Translations under genes and position numbers: made by a program
Notes under the pieces: model-generated
Told to the model about the DNA's origin: nothing
The model's input: the letters and a program-made list of their open reading frames with translations, nothing else
Databases searched by the model: none
Source of the DNA: Candidatus Effluviviaceae Genus I sp.
GTDB lineage: Bacteria; Joyebacterota; Joyebacteria; Joyebacterales; Joyebacteraceae
Reading direction: 5' to 3'
NCBI GenBank assembly: GCA_016867725.1
Contig: VGIX01000015.1
Location: forward strand, 1-44,188
Length of the DNA: 44,188 nucleotides
Part shown: one piece after another, positions 1-8,695 of the stretch
How the letters are laid out: each line of letters opens with the position of its first letter
Position numbering within the stretch: position 1 is the first letter of the stretch

Positions 1-336
1 CTTGAGCCTGTTCATCTGTGAGATGAGGAGGAACACGGAGAACGCGACGATGAGGAAGCTGATGATGGCGTTGAAGAAGACGCCGTAGTTGAGGGTCACG
101 GCTCCTGCGCCCTTCGCGGCGGCCAGCGACGCGTACGGCCCCTGCGTCGCGCCTTCCTTGAGCACGATGAAGAGGTTGCTGAAGTCCACGTTGCCGAGCA
201 GAAGACCGATGGGGGGCATGATGACGTCGGCGACGAGCGACGAGACGATGGCGCCGAACGCCGCGCCGATGATGATGCCCACGGCCATGTCCACGACGTT
301 CCCGCGGAGCGCGAACTCCTTGAACTGCTTGAGCAT
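1..336 (-). CDS. mscL: Large-conductance mechanosensitive channel MscL (partial, 3' end off window)
   Basis: Inner-membrane channel that opens under membrane tension to release solutes during hypo-osmotic shock. The minus-strand protein starts [20 protein letters not shown] and continues with a glycine/alanine-rich first helix ([16 protein letters not shown]), which is the pore-lining TM1 signature of MscL. A periplasmic loop and the start of TM2 ([19 protein letters not shown]) follow. The C-terminal bundle lies beyond position 1. The ATG at 336-334 is preceded by a GGGAGGG ribosome binding site and by a strong promoter with a perfect TTGACA. It is divergent from the histidine kinase gene. 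The family assignment is close to certain. Confidence 0.95.
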   Translation of the reverse strand, partial: MLKQFKEFALRGNVVDMAVGIIIGAAFGAIVSSLVADVIMPPIGLLLGNVDFSNLFIVLKEGATQGPYASLAAAKGAGAVTLNYGVFFNAIISFLIVAFSVFLLISQMNRLK

Positions 337-365
337 GGTCCCTCCCTTGTTCAGCGACCTGCCCT

Positions 366-395
366 CTCATAGCGTCTCTGCCCGCCGCATGTCAA
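366..395 (-). promoter_or_regulatory. Promoter of mscL
   Basis: Reading the minus strand, a perfect TTGACA (390-395) is followed after 18 bp by TATGAG (366-371). Transcription would begin near 359, giving a leader of about 23 nt before the mscL ATG at 336. Confidence 0.6.
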
Positions 396-452
396 GCGCT
401 TCGTGCCGGCGAGTCCCGCGCAGCGTCGGCGGCTTCGAGGGGGCCTTCGACC

Positions 453-481
453 TTGACACCCTCAGGGACTCGCACTACCAT
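453..481 (+). promoter_or_regulatory. Promoter of the histidine kinase / response regulator operon
   Basis: TTGACA (453-458), a 17-bp spacer and TACCAT (476-481). The predicted start of transcription is near 488, about 77 nt before the kinase ATG. The site lies back to back with the mscL promoter in a 228-bp divergent intergenic region that holds no gene. Confidence 0.6.
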
Positions 482-564
482 GACGCCGGCGGAGGGGGTC
501 CGGCGCGGCCGGCTTCCGCCTCGAGCGGGCGAGATGCGGTACGAAGCGCCTGGGGCGTTCCCCG

Positions 565-1836
565 ATGCTCTTCACGGCCATTCGCGTTCAGGAGGTGCTG
601 CCCTGCCTCGGCGTCGGCCTTGCCGCCGGCGCGGTGGCGGGGTGGCTCGTGGCCCGCGCGGCGGCGGGGCGCTCCGCGAAGCTGCAGGGCGAGATCCGGC
701 GGAGCAAACGCCAGCTGCAGGCCATCTTCGACGGCATCACCGACGGCCTCATCATCGTGGACCGCGAGTTCCGCATCGTGGCCGTGAACAAGGCCGAGGC
801 GTCCTTCCTGGGCAGGGAACCGCAGGACCTCGTCGGCCGGCCGTGCTACGAGGTCTACTGCCGCGGGGATGAGCCGTGCGAGCTCTGCCCCGCCCACGAG
901 ACCTTCGCGAAGGGGAACGTCGCCCTCGTGTCGAAGCCGGAGCTGGCCGGCGGCTATCACAGGAAGGGAGTCGACGTCTACACGTTCCCCGTCGTGGACG
1001 AACACGGCACGACGGTTCAGGCGATCCAGTACATCAAGGACATCACGGACCGCATGAAGCTCCAGAAGCAGCTCCGAGAGGTGGAGCAGCTGACGGGCAT
1101 CGGGCACATGGCCGCCAACGTGGCGCACGAGATCCGCAACCCGCTCATCGCGGTCGGAGGCTTCGCGCGGCGGCTGCACGAGCAGCTCACCGAGGACGAC
1201 CCGCGCAGGGAGTTCACGGAGGTCATTCTCGAGGAGGTCACGCGGCTCGAGCAGATCCTCCGGGAGCAGCTCACGCTCGAGAAGCACCTCGTGCCTGTCA
1301 TGGGCCCCGTGGACATCAACCAGATCCTCAAGGACGTCCGGAAGCTCCTGTCGCACGGCATCCTCTCGTCGCACATCAGCGTCGTGGGCGACCTCGCGGA
1401 GGGCCTGCCCATCACGATGGGCGACGCCAACCAGCTCAAGCAGGCCTTCCTCAACGTGACATCGAACGCGATCCAGTCGATGCCTCAGGGCGGCAGGCTC
1501 ACGATCGCGACGCTCCAGAGAGGCGAGTGGATCGTCGTCCGGATCAGCGACACGGGGCCGGGGATCGCGCCGGAGCACCTCGACAAGCTGTTCGTGCCGT
1601 TCTTCACGACGCGCGCGGCCGGGTCGGGGCTCGGCCTCGCCGTGACGAAGCGGATCGTCGACAACCACGGAGGGGAGATCACCGTCGAGAGCCGCGAGGG
1701 AGAGGGCTCGGCGTTCGAGATCTCGCTGCCGATCATGCACAGCACGCAGGAGTTCGAGCACCGGAAGCTCTACGGCCGGACCGGAGCCGACGGAGGCCGA
1801 ACGGACGGCGCTGAGGGAACCGGAGGACCAGGATGA
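565..1836 (+). CDS. PAS-domain sensor histidine kinase
   Basis: Two-component sensor of 423 aa. An N-terminal hydrophobic segment (residues about 12-34) probably anchors it in the membrane. A PAS domain spans about 45-165, followed by the HisKA domain with the H-box AANVAHEIRNPL (phospho-acceptor His188). The HATPase domain shows an N-box (N297/N301), a G1 box DTGPGI (329-334) and a G2 box GSGLGL (353-358). The PAS domain carries four close cysteines (C94, C99, C105, C108; the last two as CELC), which could bind a metal or sense redox state. The stop codon overlaps the next gene's start as ATGA, so the response regulator at 1833 is its likely partner. The start is the first ATG of the frame and its ribosome site is weak. 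The signal sensed is unknown. Confidence 0.9.
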   Translation: MLFTAIRVQEVLPCLGVGLAAGAVAGWLVARAAAGRSAKLQGEIRRSKRQLQAIFDGITDGLIIVDREFRIVAVNKAEASFLGREPQDLVGRPCYEVYCRGDEPCELCPAHETFAKGNVALVSKPELAGGYHRKGVDVYTFPVVDEHGTTVQAIQYIKDITDRMKLQKQLREVEQLTGIGHMAANVAHEIRNPLIAVGGFARRLHEQLTEDDPRREFTEVILEEVTRLEQILREQLTLEKHLVPVMGPVDINQILKDVRKLLSHGILSSHISVVGDLAEGLPITMGDANQLKQAFLNVTSNAIQSMPQGGRLTIATLQRGEWIVVRISDTGPGIAPEHLDKLFVPFFTTRAAGSGLGLAVTKRIVDNHGGEITVESREGEGSAFEISLPIMHSTQEFEHRKLYGRTGADGGRTDGAEGTGGPG

Positions 1837-2198
1837 CAAAGCTCCTTGTTGTGGACGACGAGAAGAACATCCGGCGGCTCTACGAGAGCGAGCTCAAGCA
1901 GGAGGGCTACGAGGTGGATACCGCGGAGAGCGCCGAGGATGCCCTGAAGCTTATCGCGAAGTCGCCGCCCGATCTCGTGATCCTCGACATACGGCTCGAC
2001 GGCATGGACGGCATCGACTGCCTGCGGACGATCATGGAGAAGCGGCGCGACCTGCCCGTGATCCTCAACTCGGCCTACTCGACGTACAAGCAGGACTTCG
2101 CGTCGTGGATGGCCGACGCGTACGTCGTGAAGTCGGCCGATCTCACGGAGCTCAAGCAGAAGGTCCGCGAGGTGCTTGCGAAGCGGGGGCGCGCCTAG
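1833..2198 (+). CDS. Single-domain response regulator (CheY-like receiver)
   Basis: Receiver domain only, 121 aa. The acidic pocket is D8/D9, the phospho-acceptor is D52 (LVILDIRL), the switch residue is S80 and the conserved lysine is K100 (YVVKSADL). It has no output domain, so it must act by protein contact or as an intermediate in a phosphorelay. It overlaps the kinase gene by 4 nt (ATGA), indicating translational coupling and a cognate pair. The TPR protein gene 29 nt downstream may encode a partner, but nothing in the sequence proves this. Confidence 0.92.
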   Translation: MTKLLVVDDEKNIRRLYESELKQEGYEVDTAESAEDALKLIAKSPPDLVILDIRLDGMDGIDCLRTIMEKRRDLPVILNSAYSTYKQDFASWMADAYVVKSADLTELKQKVREVLAKRGRA

Positions 2199-2227
2199 GG
2201 ACGGGGCGCCGACCGGAGGGCGAGGCC

Positions 2228-3313
2228 ATGTGGACGAGAGCGAAACGGCCGGCCGCGGGCGCCCGCGCGACGAGACCGCCGGCGGACGAGCCCGAGGCGC
2301 TCCTGGGCCTGACGGCTGAGTACATGGACGAGGGCCGTTACGCGGACGCCGTCGTCGTCCTCCAGCAGCTCCTCGCGCGTCGGCCGAACGCCGTCGACGC
2401 CATGCTGGCGTGCGGGGTGTGCTACCGGAAGCTCGGTTTGCTCGACCCGGCGGCCCACGAGTTCGAGCGGGCCGCGAGGACCAACCCGGCGAGCGCCGCG
2501 GCGCGGTACAACCTGGGCCGCGTGTACGATCTCATGGGGCGGCACGAGGACGCCCTGAGGGAGCATCGCCGGGCGATCGAGATCGCGCCCGACGATCCGG
2601 AACCCTACTACAGGATCGGCGTGACGCACGCCCGGCGCGACGAGTACGAGGAAAGCGAGGCGTGGTATCGGAAGGCGATCGAGATCGATCCCGCCTGCGC
2701 GAAGGCGCACACCAACCTCGGATACGTTCTCGACCGCATGGGCCGGACCGACGAGGCCATCGTCGAGTTCAAGCGGGCCATCGAGATCGACCCCGAGAAC
2801 GCCGTGCGGCACCTGAATCTCGGCGCCATGTACGGCGAGCGCGGCATGCTTCGCGATGCCGTCGCCGAGTTCCGGAAGGCCGTGGAGATCGACGGCGCGA
2901 GCGGGGAGGCCCGCTTCAACCTCGGCGCCGCGCTCCTGCGGCTCGGGGACGTGGACGACGCGCTTCCCGAACTCGAGCTCGCCGTCAAGTACGCCGCGGA
3001 CAGCGCGGAGGCGCACTTCCAGCTCGGCGTGGCGCTGTCGAGGAAGGCGCTCTTCGGGCGCGCGGTCGCCGAGTTCCAGCGCGCGATCGTGCTCGCCGGC
3101 GAGCGCCCCGGCGTCTCCCGTCACCTCGGCGCGGCGCTCGCGGCGCTCGGCAGGCTGGAGGACGCCGAGCGATGCCTGCGGACGGCGCTCAAGGGCGACC
3201 CCGGCGACCACGCGGCGACGTACCAGCTCGCGGTGGTCGTCGACAGGCTGGGCCGCAGCCTCGAGGCTTCGGACCTCTACCGCAGGGCGGACCGGCTCAA
3301 GGCGACCGCGTGA
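2228..3313 (+). CDS. TPR-repeat protein (about ten repeats)
   Basis: 361-aa protein made almost wholly of tetratricopeptide repeats. About ten 34-residue units can be counted, with typical endings such as AIEIDP and AIEIAP and the W/Y-G-A pattern (YNLGRVYDLMGRHEDAL, TNLGYVLDRMGRTDEAI). No signal peptide is evident, so it is probably a cytoplasmic scaffold. The ATG at 2228 was chosen because GGAGGG lies about 8 nt upstream. It follows the response regulator by 29 nt and is probably in the same operon. The binding partner cannot be told from sequence; a role in the upstream two-component pathway is inference from position. Confidence 0.85.
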   Translation: MWTRAKRPAAGARATRPPADEPEALLGLTAEYMDEGRYADAVVVLQQLLARRPNAVDAMLACGVCYRKLGLLDPAAHEFERAARTNPASAAARYNLGRVYDLMGRHEDALREHRRAIEIAPDDPEPYYRIGVTHARRDEYEESEAWYRKAIEIDPACAKAHTNLGYVLDRMGRTDEAIVEFKRAIEIDPENAVRHLNLGAMYGERGMLRDAVAEFRKAVEIDGASGEARFNLGAALLRLGDVDDALPELELAVKYAADSAEAHFQLGVALSRKALFGRAVAEFQRAIVLAGERPGVSRHLGAALAALGRLEDAERCLRTALKGDPGDHAATYQLAVVVDRLGRSLEASDLYRRADRLKATA

Positions 3314-3374
3314 GCTGAGCGCGGCCGGCGACCGGGCGCGGGGCGCGGCGCCGCGCGCCCGGGATCGGAGGAAC

Positions 3375-4901
3375 GTGACGCTGTGCGCGCTCATCTGCCT
3401 CGTCGCGCTGGCGGCGGCGCCGCGCCCGCCTGCCGACGTGCCCCTGTCGCACTGGGCCTACCCGCTGCTCGAGCGACTCGCCTCGCGGGGCGTTCTCGAT
3501 CTCGATCTCACGACGCGGCCCGTCTCGCGCGCCGCGGTCGCGGACGCGCTGCGCGCGGCGGACGCCGACGAGGCGTCACGGGCCGCGGAACTCACCGAGC
3601 GGGAGTCCTGGGCCATCGACAGGCTGCGGGCCGAGTTCCTGAGGGCCGAGGTGGACGCGCCCGTATTCTCGGCGCGGGACGAGGCGGCGGCCGTCGGCCT
3701 CGGCGTGCGCGCGCTCACGTCGTACGAGCGGGCCGCCTTCCACGACGACGCAGACGACGGCCGGCCGGACGTCTCGGTCACGGTGTCGTACGACCTCTGG
3801 GGCGGCGTGAGCGACGCCGTCGGGTTCTACTCCGAGGCGGACGTCGTGCTCGGGGGGCAGGAGGGGGCGAGGACGGAGCGGCTGTCGAGCCGGGCGCGCA
3901 CCTGGCGCGGCGTCGCGGCGACCGCGGAGCTTGCGTACCTCAAGCTCGAGCGGCCCGGCTACTCGGTGGCCGTCGGGCGGCGCGACCCGGCGTGGGGGCG
4001 CTCCGAGCGGGGCCGGCTTCTGATCTCCGGGTCCGCAGCGACGATGGACGAGCTCGAGGCGAGGTTCACCGTCGGCCCCTGGTCGTTCCTCGCGCTCCAC
4101 GGTCTGCTGGAGCGACCGCCCGACGCGCGCGACGGCCTCGGCGAGGACGAACGGGTCTTCCTGGCCGCCCATCGCGTGTCGGTGCGGGGAGCTCTGGGCA
4201 GCATCTCCGTCAGCGAGGCGGTCGTGTACAGCTCGGTGATGCCCGACCCGGTGTACCTGAACCCGCTCGTTCCCTTCTACCTCTCCCAGCACAACGAGCG
4301 GTCCGACGACAACGTGCTCTGGGCGCTTGACTTCCTCGCGCGACCGCGCCGCGGTCTGGACCTCTACGGCGAGTTCGTCGTGGACGATCTGCAGTACGAG
4401 AGGTCCACGGGGCATCCGGACAAGTACGGTGCGACCGTCGGCCTCACCGCCTACGCCGCGCCGCTCGGCATCGACGCGGAGATCACCGCGGAGTACAGCA
4501 ACGTGCGCAAGTGGACGTACACGCATCAGCTTCCGTGGCACGCGGTCGCGCAGGACGGAAAGCCCCTGGGATTCGAGCTCGGGCCCGACGCCGACCGCCT
4601 CACGCTTGAGGTCACGGCGCACCCGTCGCCGGCGTGGTCGGTCGGCGTGTCGTACTCCAGGGCGAGGAAGGGCGAAGGGACGATCGTCGAGCCGTTCGAG
4701 CAGGGCTCCGATCCGGACCCGTCGTTCCCGTCGGGCGTCGTGGAGACGACGGACCGCGTCGGCGTGGAGTGCTCGTACGAGAACCTGGATGGGCTCCGCG
4801 CGTTCCTGTCGGCCGCGGGGGTCTTCGTGAGGAACCGGGATCACGGCCCGGAGGACGACCATGGGTGGGAGGTCCGCGCCGGGATCGGCTTCCGCATCTG
4901 A
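3375..4901 (+). CDS. Exported Wzi/capsule-assembly-like outer-membrane barrel protein
   Basis: 508 aa, starting at a GTG with a good GGAGGA site (AT-CGGAGGAAC). A short hydrophobic signal (TLCALICLVALAAAP) is followed by an SLH-like segment (PLSHWAYPLLERLASRGVL). The rest is rich in alternating aromatic/polar stretches typical of beta-barrels, for example the segment with GRRDPAWGRSERG and YLNPLVPFYLSQHNERSDD. The last two features resemble the capsule-assembly Wzi family (outer-membrane lectin-like barrel). An ATG alternative is not available near the ribosome site. Its 3' end overlaps the UbiA gene by 41 nt. The family call is by recognition of motifs; a role in capsule binding is inferred only. 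Confidence 0.65.
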   Translation: MTLCALICLVALAAAPRPPADVPLSHWAYPLLERLASRGVLDLDLTTRPVSRAAVADALRAADADEASRAAELTERESWAIDRLRAEFLRAEVDAPVFSARDEAAAVGLGVRALTSYERAAFHDDADDGRPDVSVTVSYDLWGGVSDAVGFYSEADVVLGGQEGARTERLSSRARTWRGVAATAELAYLKLERPGYSVAVGRRDPAWGRSERGRLLISGSAATMDELEARFTVGPWSFLALHGLLERPPDARDGLGEDERVFLAAHRVSVRGALGSISVSEAVVYSSVMPDPVYLNPLVPFYLSQHNERSDDNVLWALDFLARPRRGLDLYGEFVVDDLQYERSTGHPDKYGATVGLTAYAAPLGIDAEITAEYSNVRKWTYTHQLPWHAVAQDGKPLGFELGPDADRLTLEVTAHPSPAWSVGVSYSRARKGEGTIVEPFEQGSDPDPSFPSGVVETTDRVGVECSYENLDGLRAFLSAAGVFVRNRDHGPEDDHGWEVRAGIGFRI

Positions 4902-5730
4902 CGCGCGCGCTCTCGTCAGGCTCGCGCGGCCCGCGAACGGCCTGATCGCCGCGTGCGCGGTCGTCGTGGGCGCCGTGGTGTCGCGCAGGCCGCCGGACCT
5001 CGCGCCTGCGCTCGTGGCAGCCCTCTCGGCCTTCGCCGCGACGGCGGGCGCGAACGCGCTCAACGACGTTCTCGACCGCGCGGCCGATGCCGTGAACAGG
5101 CCGGGACGGCCCATCCCGTCGGGCGCGGTCGGCGTGCGGCCGGCGGTCGCGCTGGCGTTCGCCGGATACGCGGCCGCGCTCGGCCTGGCGCTCGCGCTCT
5201 CGGCGTGGGCGGGCGCGCTCGCGGCGGCGTGGGTGGTCCTCACGGCCCTCTACTCCGTGGAGCTCAAGCGCGTGCCGCTCGCGTCGAACGCGCTCGTCGC
5301 CGCGGTGGCCGCCTCGCCGCTTCTCATGGGAGGCATCTCGCAGGGGAGGGCGGGACCGACCGTGGTGCCGCTCGGGTTGGCGTTCCTCGCGCACCTGGCA
5401 AGGGAGATCGCGAAGGATGTCGAGGACGTCGAGGGGGACGCCGCGACCGGTGTGCGGACCATCGCGGTGGCGCTGGGGTCGAAGCGGGCGATGGGGCTTT
5501 CGAGGATCGTGATGGTGGCCCTCATGGGCGCGGCGGTCGTGCCGTTCGCTGCCCGGACCTTCGGCTGGGGTTACGCGGCCGCGCTGGTGGTGATCGACGC
5601 GCTCCTGGTCCTCGCGCTCGTGCGGACGGCCGGCAGAGCGGATCGCGAGGCTGCCGGTCGCGCCTCGCTCCTGCTCAAGTGCGTGATGGCGCTCGGGCTG
5701 CTGGCGTTCGTGCTTGGCGTCGTGTGGTGA
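4861..5730 (+). CDS. UbiA-family prenyltransferase, resembling (S)-2,3-di-O-geranylgeranylglyceryl phosphate synthase
   Basis: Polytopic membrane prenyltransferase of 289 aa with about eight to nine hydrophobic segments. The first Asp motif reads NDVLDRAADAVNRPGRPIPS and the second is REIAKDVEDVEGD. Both match the UbiA subgroup that in archaea adds the second geranylgeranyl chain to geranylgeranylglyceryl phosphate (DGGGP synthase). Related UbiA proteins also prenylate quinones and hemes, so the substrate is not proven. The ATG at 4861 has a GGAGGA site 6 nt upstream, inside the end of the preceding gene (41-nt overlap). The undecaprenyl-diphosphatase gene begins 19 nt downstream, which places it in an isoprenoid-lipid context. 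Confidence 0.8.
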   Translation: MGGRSAPGSASASDARALVRLARPANGLIAACAVVVGAVVSRRPPDLAPALVAALSAFAATAGANALNDVLDRAADAVNRPGRPIPSGAVGVRPAVALAFAGYAAALGLALALSAWAGALAAAWVVLTALYSVELKRVPLASNALVAAVAASPLLMGGISQGRAGPTVVPLGLAFLAHLAREIAKDVEDVEGDAATGVRTIAVALGSKRAMGLSRIVMVALMGAAVVPFAARTFGWGYAAALVVIDALLVLALVRTAGRADREAAGRASLLLKCVMALGLLAFVLGVVW

Positions 5731-5749
5731 CGGAGAGGGCTCCCCGAAC

Positions 5750-6571
5750 ATGACCGTTCTCGAGGGCATCCTGCTCGGAGTGCTCCAGGGCCTCACCGAG
5801 TTCCTTCCGGTGTCGAGCTCCGGGCATCTTGCCCTGGCGCAGCGGCTGCTCGGCGTCACGACCCCCGGCGTCAGGTTCGAGGTGCTTGTGCACCTCGCGA
5901 CCGCGGTGGCCGTCGTGGCCCTCTTCCGGCGGCGCGTCGCCGCGGTCCTCGGGGCGCTGGCGGCGTGGCCGTTCCGGCACGTCCGGGGCGCGCGCCGCTG
6001 GTCCGCCGCCCAAGCCGCCGACGCGCGGCTGGGGTTCCATCTGGCGCTCGGTACCGTGCCCGCGGCTGTGGTAGGCTATCTGTTCGAGTCCCGCGTCGAG
6101 CAGGCCTTCGATGACGTCCGGCTCGTGTCCGGGCTCCTGATCGTCACGGGGTTCGTTCTGTGGAGCACGCGGCTCGTGACGGGCCGCGGGCGAAGCGCCG
6201 AGACCTGGCGCGACGCGCTCGTCGTCGGTGTCGCTCAGGCGGCCGCCGTGCTGCCGGGGCTCTCGCGCTCGGGCGCGACCGTCTCGGCGGGGCTGCTCGG
6301 GGGTCTCGACCGCAGGCGGGCGGCGGAGTTCTCCTTCCTGCTGTCCGTTCCCATCATCGTGGGCGCGGCGGCGGTGAACCTGAGCGACGCGTTCCGCGCC
6401 GGCGCGGCGCCGCCGCCCGCCGAGGTCGCCGGAGCGGTCGTGGCCTTCGTGTGCGCGCTGCCGGCGATCGCCGTCTTCGTGAAGGCGATCTCCGCGGGCC
6501 GTGTTCACCGGTTCTCGTACTACTGCTGGGCGGTCGGGGCGGTCGGCCTTCTGCTCACCGCGATGCCGTGA
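5750..6571 (+). CDS. uppP: Undecaprenyl-diphosphatase UppP (BacA)
   Basis: Inner-membrane phosphatase that converts undecaprenyl diphosphate to the monophosphate carrier used in peptidoglycan and polysaccharide synthesis; it also confers bacitracin tolerance. The 273-aa product has both family signatures: EGILLGVLQGLTEFLPVSSS with GHL at the N-terminus, and PGLSRSGATVSAGLLGGLDR with FSFLLSVP in the second half. Length matches the usual 260-280 aa. The ATG at 5750 is preceded by GGAGAGGG. It follows the UbiA gene by 19 nt, consistent with co-transcription. Confidence 0.95.
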   Translation: MTVLEGILLGVLQGLTEFLPVSSSGHLALAQRLLGVTTPGVRFEVLVHLATAVAVVALFRRRVAAVLGALAAWPFRHVRGARRWSAAQAADARLGFHLALGTVPAAVVGYLFESRVEQAFDDVRLVSGLLIVTGFVLWSTRLVTGRGRSAETWRDALVVGVAQAAAVLPGLSRSGATVSAGLLGGLDRRRAAEFSFLLSVPIIVGAAAVNLSDAFRAGAAPPPAEVAGAVVAFVCALPAIAVFVKAISAGRVHRFSYYCWAVGAVGLLLTAMP

Positions 6572-6597
6572 GTCCCACCACCGAAGGAGGTTGTGCC

Positions 6598-7962
6598 GTG
6601 AGAGCGATGTTCTGTGTTCTCGCCGCGCTCGGCGCCGTCATCGGCCTCGCCGCGGGCGCCGTCGCGCAACAGGAGACGGCGCTGACCGTGTACAACACCG
6701 ACCTCGCCCTCGTGAAGGACGCCAGGACGATCGCGCTCGAGAAGGGCGCCCAGGAGGTCCGCTTCCCGGACGTGGCCGCGCGCATCGACCCGACGAGCGT
6801 GCACTTCCGCGTGCTGAGCGGCGGAGAGGCGTCGGTGTGGGAGCAGAACTACCGGTTCGACCTGGCCAGCCCCTGGGCCATCCTCGACAAGTACCTCGAG
6901 AAGGACATCGACGTCGTGACCGACGACGCCGACCTCTTCGCGGGGCGGCTCGTGAGCTTCGACCAGAGCGGCATCGTGCTCGATCAGGGGAAGGGGAGCG
7001 GCCCCATCGTCACGCTCAACCGCGACAAGCTCACGTACGTCCGCTTTCCGAGCCTGCCCGCCGGCCTCATCTCGCGGCCGTCGCTCGTGTGGAAGATCGG
7101 CGCGGCGAGCGCGGGGCCGCGGAAGGTCGAGGTGACGTACCTGACGGGGGGCGTCAGCTGGCACGCGGAGTACGTGGGGGTGGTGTCCAGCGACGACCGA
7201 CGCGTTGACCTCGCGGCGTGGGTGTCCGTGGACAACCGCTCGGGCGCGACGTACGAGAACGCGCAGCTCGACCTCGTGGCCGGCGACGTGCACCGGGCGC
7301 CGACGCCGCTGGACGGGCGGCGCTTGGCGAAGGCGGACATGGTCGAGGCGCCTGCTGCGGCACCCGAGTTCAGGAGCGAGGAGCTCTTCGAGTACCACCT
7401 CTACAAGCTGGACACGCCGGCGACCGTCGCGGACCGCGAGATCAAACAGCTCGCGTTCTTCCCGAGCACCGGCGTCGCCGTCGCCAAGGTGCTCGAACTG
7501 GACGCGTGGAAGGGCGGCGACGTGCGCGTGCTCCTCGAGTTCCCGAACTCGAAGGCGTCGGGGATCGGCCGTCCGCTTCCCGCCGGCACCGTGCGCATGT
7601 ACAAGGAAGACTCGACGAGGGCCCTGCAGTTCATCGGAGAGGACCGCATCGGGCACACGCCGGTGGACGAGAACGTGAGCCTGTACCTCGGCAACGCGTT
7701 CGACGTGAAGGCCGAGCGAAAGCAGACCGACGCGCGGAGGATCTCGGGCCGCGTCCGCGAGGAGGACTGGGAGATCGTCATCAGGAACCACAAGAAGGAG
7801 GACGTCGTCGTGCGCGTCGTCGAGCACCCGTACGGGTTCTGGACGATCACGAGCGCGACGCACGAGCACGTGAAGAAGGAGGCCTACCGGGTCGAGTTCT
7901 CGGTGCCCGCGAAGGCAGGCGGGGAGGCGGTCCTCAGGTACACGGTGCGGTACCAGGAGTAG
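6598..7962 (+). CDS. Exported DUF4139-type protein
   Basis: 454-aa exported protein. The GTG start has an ideal AAGGAGG site 7 nt upstream. Residues 1-23 form a signal peptide ending AAGAVAQ. The body begins with LTVYNTDLALVKDARTI and contains VEVTYLTGGVSWHAEYVGVV, the hallmark of the DUF4139 family. It ends in beta-rich segments including EDWEIVIRNHKKEDVVVRVV. DUF4139 proteins are widespread envelope proteins of unknown biochemical role. The gene sits 3 nt upstream of rodZ, so it belongs to the same transcript. A role in the envelope is likely from export; nothing more specific can be claimed. Confidence 0.8.
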   Translation: MRAMFCVLAALGAVIGLAAGAVAQQETALTVYNTDLALVKDARTIALEKGAQEVRFPDVAARIDPTSVHFRVLSGGEASVWEQNYRFDLASPWAILDKYLEKDIDVVTDDADLFAGRLVSFDQSGIVLDQGKGSGPIVTLNRDKLTYVRFPSLPAGLISRPSLVWKIGAASAGPRKVEVTYLTGGVSWHAEYVGVVSSDDRRVDLAAWVSVDNRSGATYENAQLDLVAGDVHRAPTPLDGRRLAKADMVEAPAAAPEFRSEELFEYHLYKLDTPATVADREIKQLAFFPSTGVAVAKVLELDAWKGGDVRVLLEFPNSKASGIGRPLPAGTVRMYKEDSTRALQFIGEDRIGHTPVDENVSLYLGNAFDVKAERKQTDARRISGRVREEDWEIVIRNHKKEDVVVRVVEHPYGFWTITSATHEHVKKEAYRVEFSVPAKAGGEAVLRYTVRYQE

Positions 7963-7965
7963 AGC

Positions 7966-8682
7966 ATGGAGTCCGTGGGCGAGCTCCTGAGGAAGGCGAG
8001 GGAATCCCAGGGGAAGACGGTCGAAGAGGTCGCCAAGGTCACGCGGATGACCGCGGGCACGATCGAGGCGCTCGAGGACGACAGGTACAACGCGCTCCCT
8101 GCGCTGGTCTACGTCAAGAGCCACATCCGGGCGTACGCGCGGTATCTCGGCCTCGATGAGCAGACCGTGCTCGACAGGTACCTTCGCTTCACGCAGCAGC
8201 AGGAGACCGCGGAGCCCGACGAGTGGGACGCCGTGGAGATGCAGCGCGCCCAGAAGCGACGGACGACGTCGAAGCGGGCGCTGTGGGTCGTCGTGGCGGT
8301 CGTGGGCGCCGCCGTCCTGATCGCGGTGGGGATCGGGCTGGCCCGCCGCGCGGCGAGCCCGCCGGAGCCGGCGGCCCCCGCGCAGGAGGCGCCCGGCGCC
8401 GCTTTGCGCGACACGGCCATCGTCTGGCAGAAGCTCTCGCTCACCGCCGCGGCGAAGCAGCGCACGTGGGTGCGCGTGGTCGCGGACGGCACGTCGCAGG
8501 GCGACGTCACGCTCGAGGTCGGCGAGCGCCACACGTGGCAGGCCGACCGCGAGTTCGTCCTCGACGTCGGGAACGGCGGGGGCGTGGACCTCTACCTGAA
8601 CGGCGAGTACCTGGGCACGGCGGGAACGGGCCCGCGCGTGGTCGAGGACCTCGTGGTCAACGAGAACGGGATGTCCCGGTAG
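7966..8682 (+). CDS. RodZ-like cell-shape protein (HTH + TM + DUF4115)
   Basis: 238-aa bitopic protein. Residues 4-70 form a Cro/CI-like helix-turn-helix ([20 protein letters not shown], with the [13 protein letters not shown] end typical of RodZ). A basic stretch (QKRRTTSKR) precedes one transmembrane helix at about 105-126. A periplasmic linker rich in Pro/Ala leads to a DUF4115 beta domain (about 150-235). RodZ links MreB filaments to the elongasome in rod-shaped cells; no mreB lies in this window. An AGGAG site precedes the ATG. It is followed 13 nt later by uvrB, an unusual but compact arrangement. Confidence 0.82.
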   Translation: MESVGELLRKARESQGKTVEEVAKVTRMTAGTIEALEDDRYNALPALVYVKSHIRAYARYLGLDEQTVLDRYLRFTQQQETAEPDEWDAVEMQRAQKRRTTSKRALWVVVAVVGAAVLIAVGIGLARRAASPPEPAAPAQEAPGAALRDTAIVWQKLSLTAAAKQRTWVRVVADGTSQGDVTLEVGERHTWQADREFVLDVGNGGGVDLYLNGEYLGTAGTGPRVVEDLVVNENGMSR

Positions 8683-8695
8683 GGCGGTGGGGGCG

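Noticed and set aside
2300-3300. Periodic sequence resembling a tandem repeat
   Set aside because: It is the 34-residue TPR periodicity at protein level.
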